A stretch of 64,000 bases of DNA, from contig NC_060892.1 in assembly GCF_014805685.1 (NCBI RefSeq), positions 25,476,060-25,540,059 on the forward strand, read 5' to 3'. The notes below the pieces were generated by a model. That model was not told the DNA's origin, ran no database searches, and saw only the letters and a list, made by a program, of their open reading frames with translations. Origin of the DNA: Silurus meridionalis. Lineage: Eukaryota; Chordata; Actinopteri; Siluriformes; Siluridae. The translations under genes were made by a program, and so were the position numbers. Shown in pieces: positions 44,501 to 64,000 of this stretch (positions are counted from its first letter, which is position 1; every line of letters starts with the position of its first letter).

Positions 44501-45866
44501 AATTCTGTAAAGCTGCTTTGAGACAATGTCTGTTGTGAAAAGCGCTATAGAAATAAACTTGACTTGAAAGTAACAATACCTAAATCTGAACCACCTCCAA
44601 ACATTTTGGTTCAGGCTCTGTTTTAAGCTCTAAAGCCAATACATTTTCCACCTGGACTATCAAAAACCACCACTAATATCTACAGACCGACACAGAAAGG
44701 CCATTAGTGCATGGACAATTCTGTAATCTTCAGTGATTTGCTCTGTTTAGCTGCTCAGGAATTTTTATTGGACCCTGTTTGCTTGGAGTCTCTTTAATTG
44801 ATATGAATAATCGGCAGCACATTTATATATTCCAAAAATAAATCAGTCAGGCAAAACTGAATAAATGATCCTTAATTAATGATTACTAGCCAACTGGCAG
44901 ACAGGGAGCTACTCACTGCAAACTCAAACACATTGTTGAATATTTCAAAGAGACGTCCTGCTATGTTGATTTAACTAAAAGCTTTAGTGGCAAATGCATT
45001 TTTTTCGCTTCCATGCTGTATTGCTTGACTCATTGTCAAAAGGTGAAAAATGATGATTGTGTCGTGCGAGTTGAATTTCATTTGGTGTGGCCTTTGGTGT
45101 TTGATCAAACTTCCTCAGAAGCTCTGTGTATTGCAGTGCCCCTGTTCTTTTCTGTGGTGCTGAAGTTGAGAGTCAAACAATGCAACCTTATATCTCTCCA
45201 ACACATCCTGACACTATGTGGTGCACGAAGCGACGTTCGTGCTCTGCAGATCTCCATCATTTACTACAGCGGGCATGGAACATGGCTTCTAACACCCCCC
45301 CACCCCCCTCCTCTCTCTCTGTTTATGTTCAAATGTAGGTTGAGATAAGAAGATGCTCCGTCATCTATAATCTACTTGTCAATCTTTTGGTTCTTGTTGG
45401 CTTAAGAGGTCCACTTGGAGAGCCTGTGCACTTGTTAAACAACTGCATCTGACCTGCTTCATGAGAGATGGTGACCAGGAGCACGAGGCAGGATTCAGAG
45501 GGTTCAGATGAAATTCCAGTTTCATGCATGATGCGATGTGAAGGAGCTACGTGGAGGCTGCTGATACTACAGTACAGCAAGAAGGCAATGTCAGATGATG
45601 CCAGTGCCACGTTTTGTGTCAGTCAGAGGAGTTCAGTAGAGAAATATAGACACATCTCTAAAAAGAGCTATTCATCACCAAACCAGATTTCACATTCATC
45701 CCAAATGCAACAGTGCTGTTATTATTATTATCTTTATTATTTGTATGCACTCTCATATTCCTTGGGCCTATGAGGGAAAAAAACAACGAGAATGAGATGC
45801 ATGAAGGTGTCTCCTTACCGGCGGTAGAAGAGGCTCCATTTGCGCTCCTTGGTCTTTTATGTCCAT
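24701..45866 (-). CDS. slc4a10: SLC4A10, Na+-dependent bicarbonate transporter (NBCn2/NCBE), complete
   Basis: Plasma-membrane Na+/HCO3- transporter of neurons and choroid plexus that regulates pH. Coding exons: 45819-45866, 34651-34732, 34372-34515, 34149-34290, 32153-32313, 31852-32040, 30611-30699, 30350-30507, 30133-30220, 29892-30038, 29308-29408, 28762-28936, 28547-28680, 28180-28425, 27995-28100, 27242-27403, 26997-27110, 26731-26892, 26387-26638, 26230-26298, 25754-25927, 25554-25676, 25396-25460, 25016-25126, 24701-24713. Total 3255 nt, 1084 aa. Starts [16 protein letters not shown]. The cytosolic N-domain has the His/Arg-rich [15 protein letters not shown] and [17 protein letters not shown]. 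The membrane domain runs from [20 protein letters not shown] to RAAIVFPMM, with the extracellular sequons NST and NIT. The tail is [17 protein letters not shown] and ends KSAKSSLS. The exon 16 donor is GC. Call is firm; which teleost paralogue is not known. Confidence 0.96.
29231..29307. repeat. (CA)n microsatellite forming an SLC4A10 splice donor
   Basis: About 38 CA units on the plus strand. On the minus strand the tract starts exactly at the exon edge (29308), so the donor is AG followed by GTGTGTGT. Confidence 0.95.
32506..32770 (+). mobile_element. Decayed Tc1/mariner-like copy in SLC4A10 intron
   Basis: 'cactatttagacagaagcat', 'gaagtggaagatctcctgct' and 'ctctattgaagacctttatg' match the left end and C-terminal transposase blocks of the other copies. 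Plus-strand remnant, 3' end truncated. Confidence 0.55.
33721..33990 (+). mobile_element. Decayed Tc1/mariner-like copy in SLC4A10 intron
   Basis: 'tggcaaaagtattgggacac', 'cttgttccagcatgtcaaat' and 'gctgactgcaccccaggcct' are the terminal and transposase phrases of the family. Internally deleted. Confidence 0.65.
34017..34141. repeat. Compound microsatellite (GACA)n (GATA)n (CA)n (GT)n
   Basis: GACA 34017-34052, GATA 34053-34071, a short CA run, then GT 34085-34141. It ends 8 nt from the donor of the SLC4A10 exon at 34149. Confidence 0.95.
34824..35320 (+). mobile_element. Probable Tc1/mariner-like copy, poorly preserved
   Basis: The ends 'atatggacaaaagtattggc' and 'caggtgtcgaaatgcttttg' are inverted versions of the family's terminal phrase. 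The interior is not recognisable as transposase. Confidence 0.4.
35521..35720 (+). mobile_element. AT microsatellite plus Tc1/mariner-like fragment
   Basis: An (AT)n tract at 35521-35556 is followed by 'cactatatagacaaatgtat', 'tgttccagtatgacaaaacc' and 'gaagtggaagatcttgagta', a truncated Tc1-like copy. Confidence 0.6.
37630..37860 (+). mobile_element. tRNA-derived SINE in SLC4A10 intron
   Basis: A degenerate tRNA-like head ('gtggtttaggctctggatta', 'gtcagaagtttgagcctc') is followed by a body 'ttaggctcttgagcagggcc' and 'cataaccttctctgctgtag', and a tail 'gataaataaaggc'. The same body occurs at 57.8 kb. Confidence 0.7.
38293..38660 (+). mobile_element. Decayed Tc1/mariner-like copy in SLC4A10 intron
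   Basis: 'acactatatgcacaaaagta', 'gtgcacaaagccggctctat' and 'gagtggaagatctcctgcta' identify the family. Plus-strand remnant. Confidence 0.6.
40146..40187 (-). CDS. slc4a10: SLC4A10 alternative first coding exon (internal promoter)
   Basis: ATG at 40185-40187 opens [14 protein letters not shown] and ends in phase 0 at a donor gtagga. That is exactly the phase needed to join the second coding exon ([12 protein letters not shown], from 34732). It would replace the [16 protein letters not shown] start encoded 5.7 kb further upstream and give a 1082-aa form. The flanking region to the right (about 40190-40600) would be its promoter. It is known that SLC4A10 and its close relative SLC4A8 use alternative starts. 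That this exact exon is used here is an inference. Confidence 0.65.
41895..41970 (-). repeat. tRNA-like SINE head on the minus strand
   Basis: The minus strand reads 'ggtagctcagtgggtgagat' (A-box), then 'ggttatgggtttaaatcc' (B-box-like) about 60 nt later. No tRNA acceptor stem seen. Confidence 0.5.
42360..43170. repeat. Degenerate tetranucleotide region (AATG/ATGG-like)
   Basis: About 800 bp of imperfect 'aatgaata / aacaaatg' units with pure ATGG tracts at about 42509-42580 and 42716-42738. The plus strand is strikingly poor in C and rich in A. It looks like an old expanded tetranucleotide array decayed by substitution. Confidence 0.85.
43620..43935 (-). mobile_element. Decayed Tc1/mariner-like copy in SLC4A10 intron
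   Basis: 'tgtgtggacacctgaccata', 'ggaggcctggggtgcagtca' and 'cacaggggcattgtcatgct' identify the family; the remnant reads on the minus strand. Confidence 0.7.
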
Positions 45867-46200
45867 TCTTCTGGCCTCGTCTGAATGTTGGACTGAATGG
45901 GTTTGATGAGATCGCGCGCTACACACTGCTCGAGCTTCAGGAGATGCACATTGACAACAAAACTATTGGCTGGTCGGTCGAAAGAGAGCTAGAGAGACAG
46001 GAGAACGAGAGCGCGCGCGTTTCTTTCTCTATCTAGCTATCTTTTTCTCAGCTCGCGCAGCGCTGCGGCTCACGTTTGGCGTTCGACTCGCGCGCGTGTG
46101 ACGCAACTAGGGCGCTCGGCACGTGAGCAGTTGAGACGCAATGGCGTGTGAGTAGAGCACGGAGAACGTTTGCAGGGAAGCAAAGCCCGGTACAGGAATG
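45867..46200 (-). promoter_or_regulatory. slc4a10: SLC4A10 distal promoter/5' UTR region
   Basis: A CpG-rich segment (many 'gcgcgc' and 'cgctcggcacgtgag' type motifs around 45910-46150) lies directly upstream of the canonical first coding exon. This is typical of a CpG-island promoter. No clear TATA box. The transcription start is not defined. Confidence 0.5.
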
Positions 46201-46526
46201 CATTTCACATAATCAAGGAAGTGCGACAGAAATCAACAGATTGCAATGATAATTATTTGAAAAAAAACAAACAACAAAAAAAAACAACATTGCGCCTCTG
46301 TGAAATATAGAAATAACTCAAATTATGTATATTTGAATATAGATATTTTTGTCTATTCTATTGTTAAAGCACATTTTTTTTTCTTTGTGTGTCATGAACG
46401 TTTAGAAATACACCAAATCTACAGCATGGTGAATCAGCATCAGAAAATATACTAGCACTGGCGACATCTTGTGGTTAATTTAGGTAAGGACATGCTGAGA
46501 TATGTGCTCGTTTAATACAAAAGAAA

Positions 46527-47062
46527 ACACACAATAGGGTCAAAAGTATGTAGACACCTGACCATGGCTTTAAAAACTTTGCAACAAAATATCAAAGCAC
46601 GCAATTATAAAATAAGTTTCCTGTAAGTTCACTAGAACGCCATATCTATCCCATCATGAAGACGCTCGTGTACACAAAGTGAGCTCGATGAAGACCTGGT
46701 TTGACAAGGTTAAAGTGAAAAAAAATCGAGAGAACCCCAGACCTCCACATCTAACATCACTGCCTGATCTCAGTATATAATATATGCTATAATTTTAAGT
46801 TTTCCCTTCTTTGAAACGTCAAATCTGTCTCATCTTGATGACACATGTAGACCTAGTTGGCCAAGTTTGAAGAGAAAGAGCATCCCAGACTTCCCCATCT
46901 AACGTCAGTGCTTGATCTCTGTAATGGGACTATGAATGATCACAAATTCCTACAATCATGCTTTAAAATCTAGTTAAATCCACCCCAGAATAGTGAAGGT
47001 TTGCCATGCATTCAGAGATGTGGTCATGTGTCCACATACCTTTGGCCAAGTAGTGTAGTGTA
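46527..47062 (+). mobile_element. Decayed Tc1/mariner-like copy with both ends
   Basis: Left end 'gtcaaaagtatgtagacacc' and right end 'gtgtccacatacctttggcc' are inverted repeats. Internal blocks 'gatgaagacctggtttgaca' and 'cccagacctccacatctaac' are transposase remnants, partly duplicated. Confidence 0.65.
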
Positions 47063-48020
47063 ATGCGCCTTGGAGGTCCGAATTAATTAATTATTATGAT
47101 TCAATAAACCTTTTTCCGATTGCCAGAATTTTGAAATAAAAACTGCTATTGCTGTATAGCATAAAAGATGAATATGTGTGGTACTGCCTGCTGCATGAGC
47201 CTACTGCTTTATAGCAGTACATAGGATCATATCTGGTGTGTTATTATGCATCATAGTTTCATAGTAGCTTCAACCTCTGCCGTCGAATTATACAAAAGGA
47301 CAATTGAGATCATTAAAACTAAAACTTGAAACTGGGTAAGTCTGCATTTAAATAGTTGGACCATGTGGTTTATTTTCCTCACAACCGCAGTGTGTGAACC
47401 CGCCGCTAGGTGGCACTGATGTTCTTTTGATTTTGTGCATTGAAAACAAATAAATAAAGACTTAAAAAGTCAAATCGACAAAAAAAAAACCAATTCGGTT
47501 TTTAATTCACGTTTAAAGCACACTCAGAGATTCACAATTCAATAATGACCCACTTTAATACTCATCTGGATTTTTTTTTTCTTCTACGCCATTGAAGGGG
47601 AGGATTTCCTATCACCTACTACACATTAGGCTCATTTTTTCCTGCACAATTTGTATTTTTGGGGGGTAAATGAACAATTAAAATACTTGGCATCCACAAT
47701 TGACTGGATAAGTTTAAATTAATTGACGTCTAATAACTACAATTAATATGACTAATCGAATAGGATAAAGTAGACTATATACTGTATATCTATATATATA
47801 TTGATTTATGTATTCATTTTTTATCCAGGGAAGTTGAGATTAATTACCATGAAACTACTCTGTCTACACTATAGACACTGATTACATTCAATCAGAATTG
47901 AATTTACACTGAAACACTGATTTTTCTTTCAACCGCATGATATTAATATGCTTTTGTTTTTTTTCTTCATTATTTGACACAAAGGCTACGAGCGTTCACG
48001 TGGTGTAATGTGTTGTGTCC

Positions 48021-48060
<40 letters not shown>

Positions 48061-48214
48061 GGCTTCAGAAGGTCAATAAGGGTTATTGAGATCAAATGGC
48101 TTCATGTGCTGGATGAGATCAGGATCATTTCCTCCGACATCCACCACCTTCCCTAACAAACAAATAAATAAATATCAGTCTATGAATTGGTCTCACGTCC
48201 CACGTGGTCTCTGT
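47063..48214. other. Intergenic stretch between SLC4A10 promoter and TBR1 3' end
   Basis: No gene recognised. Includes a CTCF-like core at 47403-47416, a GT microsatellite (about 48021-48057), and on the right presumably the TBR1 3' UTR (transcribed leftward). Confidence 0.4.
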
Positions 48215-51369
<3,155 letters not shown>

Positions 51370-51499
51370 CACGCTGATACACTCAGGCTGCTTTGAAGCG
51401 AGCCAAAAGTTTTGTGTCTTTTTTTTCTTTTCTAAACCCCCCCTCCCCACCTCCTCTTTCCCGTGATTAAAAAAGCGCGCGCCTCTGTGCGCTAAACCG

Positions 51500-51570
51500 G
51501 CTGTACCGCGCGCGCCTCGACTTATTATAGCAAACTGACGTCGATCCGTGCGCCCTAATTGGGGAAGTGT
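51500..51570 (-). promoter_or_regulatory. tbr1: TBR1 core promoter candidate
   Basis: On the minus strand: a CCAATTAGGG-type box (51552-51563), a TGACGTC-type CRE (51536-51542), then a TATA-like CTATAATAAG (51521-51530), about 150 nt upstream of the TBR1 ATG. The order and spacing suit a TATA-type core promoter with a start near 51.49 kb. No experimental support is visible. Confidence 0.5.
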
Positions 51571-52129
51571 GCAAAAGCGTCGCGCTGACATTTGTTTTCT
51601 CCAATTTCAACAACTTGCATATATAATTATGTGCATGAGTTCTTTTCTTTTTTTACTTTAAAAATATATTTATTTTAAAGTCCCTCTTTTGGTGGCACGT
51701 GGGATATAAACCTACATTTACACCACATGCATCAATTTGATTGTTTCGATTAATATCTTAACATACTGCATATGTGCACGTGTGTGTGTGTGTGTGAGAG
51801 TGAATATAAAGAGTATATCAATATATCAAAAACTTTAAATTAAAGGATTTAGTCCTAATTTTAAAATTTTATCGCAGATAATCCAAAAACCCCAAATTGA
51901 GACCAGAGGACACCAAATTAAAATCCTTTGTACAGATCACAGAAGACTAAATCTAATTTCACTTATCTCAACTAACACAAAATATAGTTTTGATGGTGCT
52001 ATAGAAACATTTTACAGCAGGTTGAATTTATAAAATAATATTTGAGATATATATATATATAATGTATCTAACAATTATAGGCTCTATGAGAAATTGGAAA
52101 CGGGAAATGATTTGCCAACCCTGTACATA

Positions 52130-52134
<5 letters not shown>

Positions 52135-52201
<67 letters not shown>
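52135..52201. repeat. (CA)n microsatellite between PSMD14 and TBR1
   Basis: About 33 units, immediately past the PSMD14 poly(A) signal. Confidence 0.95.
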
Positions 52202-52203
<2 letters not shown>

Positions 52204-52229
52204 ATTCCAAATGCTGGATTTTGTATAGG

Positions 52230-52235
52230 TTTATT
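52230..52235 (-). terminator. psmd14: PSMD14 poly(A) signal AATAAA
   Basis: The minus strand reads AATAAA 53 nt after the stop codon, implying a very short 3' UTR. Confidence 0.6.
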
Positions 52236-52287
52236 TCTTAAAAAGACACAACAGACAACGAATATTAACGTTTATGCACAAATGACT

Positions 52288-62753
<10,466 letters not shown>

Positions 62754-62819
62754 TCTAACCCTGAAAACACATCAGAGAGAAAATCAGTTCCTACACATCT
62801 ACTGCTGTTCATCTTCATT

Positions 62820-62873
<54 letters not shown>

Positions 62874-64000
62874 ATACGCTTAACCCATACACACACAAAC
62901 TATTTTCCCATACACTCTCACTCAACCATACACTACACACAAACACACAACTATACACTCTTGCACACTCGCTCTCAGACACTCTCTCACACACAGACAC
63001 ACACATGTTCTCACACTGACATGCACACAGACTCTCAGACACACACAGACACACTGACGCTCATACATTTTTGCACCGACACACACATTCTCACACTGAC
63101 ACACGCTCTCACACTGACACTGACACACGCTCTCACACTGACACTGACACACACACGCTCACACTGACACTGACACACGCTCTCACACTGACACTGACAC
63201 ACACACGCTCTCACACTGACACTGACACACACGCTCTCACACTGACACTGACACACACACGCTCTCACACTGACACTGACACACACACGCTCTCACACTG
63301 ACACTGACACACACACGCTCTCACACTGACACTGACACACACGCTCTCACGCTGACACTGACACACACGCTCTCACGCTGACACTGACACACACGCTCAC
63401 ACTGACACACACACACACGCTCTCACGCTGACACTGACACACACACGCTCTCACGCTGACACTGACACACACGCTCTCACGCTGACACTGACACACACGC
63501 TCTCACTGACACTGACACACACGCTCTCACGCTGACACTGACACACACGCTCTCACACTGACACTGACACACACGCCTCACACTGACACTGACACACACG
63601 CTCTCACGCTGACACTGACACACGCTCTCACGCTGACACACACACACACACACACGCTCTCACACTGACACACACACACGTTCTCACACTGACACACACA
63701 CACACGTTCTCACACTGACACACACACACGTTCTCACACTGACACACACACACACACACACACACACGTTCTCACACTGACACACACACACACACACACA
63801 CACGTTCTCACACTGACACTGACACACACGCTCTCACACTGACACACACACGCTCTCACACTGACACTGACACACACGCTCACACTGACACTGACACACG
63901 CTCTCACACTGACACTGACACACACGTTCTCACACTGACACTGACACACACGTTCACACTGACACACACACACACGTTCTCACACTGACACACACACACA
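62820..64000. repeat. CA microsatellite followed by CA-rich minisatellite, runs off the window
   Basis: Pure CA at 62820-62873. Then CA-rich DNA grades into a minisatellite of about 24-28 bp units built from 'ctctcacactgacactgaca' plus a variable 'cacacacg'. It runs from about 63080 to the window end. Any PSMD14 promoter must lie beyond or within this stretch; none is visible. Confidence 0.9.

Larger units (their letters stand above)
40200..45800. other. slc4a10: SLC4A10 intron between its two first exons
   Basis: No further coding exon recognised. Contains a SINE head (41895-41970), a long degenerate tetranucleotide region (42360-43170) and a Tc1-like copy (43620-43935). Also an ATT tract (43497-43520) and a GTGC/GT-rich stretch near 40430-40478. 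Confidence 0.4.

Noticed and set aside
62880..64000. Regularly repeated short units resembling a CRISPR array
   Set aside because: Units are CA-rich, vary in length and have no unique spacers; the context is a vertebrate gene. It is a minisatellite.

Overview
This window is vertebrate nuclear DNA, almost certainly from a teleost fish. Genes are split into many small exons with GT-AG (and some GC-AG) introns. Intergenic and intronic DNA is full of long CA/GT and GATA microsatellites, decayed Tc1/mariner copies and tRNA-derived SINE-like units. Gene content and order fit one teleost paralogon. The repeat flavour suggests an ostariophysan, perhaps a catfish, but that is only an impression. I see no prokaryotic, viral or CRISPR features.

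Layout, left to right. (1) About 2.2-8.3 kb, plus strand: a complete SPOPL gene (ten coding exons, 392 aa), a MATH-BTB substrate adaptor of the CUL3 ubiquitin ligase. (2) 9.3-10.06 kb, minus strand: the main coding exon of NXPH2 (neurexophilin 2); its signal-peptide exon was not found. A CpG-rich CCAAT/TATA-like segment at 16.2-16.5 kb may be its promoter. (3) 11.4-13.7 kb: a cluster of tRNA-like (pol III A-box/B-box) units, mostly in a head-to-tail array. (4) 17.1-19.6 kb, minus strand: a four-coding-exon gene for a basic, probably nuclear protein (352 aa) that I do not recognise. (5) 19.3-20.9 kb: a GATA-rich compound repeat carrying CTCF-like cores, then a perfect 39-bp-arm inverted repeat. 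(6) 24.7-45.9 kb, minus strand: complete SLC4A10 (25 coding exons, 1084 aa), a neuronal Na+-dependent bicarbonate transporter, with two alternative first coding exons. (7) 48.2-51.4 kb, minus strand: complete TBR1 (six exons, 620 aa), a forebrain T-box factor. (8) 52.3-62.75 kb, minus strand: complete PSMD14/Rpn11 coding sequence (ten coding exons, 310 aa), the proteasome lid deubiquitinase. (9) 62.8-64 kb: CA-rich minisatellite running off the end.

The genes are not an operon. SLC4A10 and TBR1 are neuronal, NXPH2 is a secreted neuronal ligand, and SPOPL and PSMD14 belong to the ubiquitin-proteasome system. TBR1 starts only a few hundred bases past the PSMD14 3' end, so TBR1 enhancers may sit inside PSMD14 introns. 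Exon models were built by hand from splice consensus and reading-frame continuity. For SPOPL, SLC4A10, TBR1 and PSMD14 the phase of every coding junction was checked and each total divides by three. Non-coding 5' exons are mostly unresolved. I found no new molecular system. The most interesting items are the tRNA-like array, the CTCF-like repeat cluster, the alternative SLC4A10 first exons, the uncharacterised gene, and the abundance of microsatellites and GC donors at splice sites.
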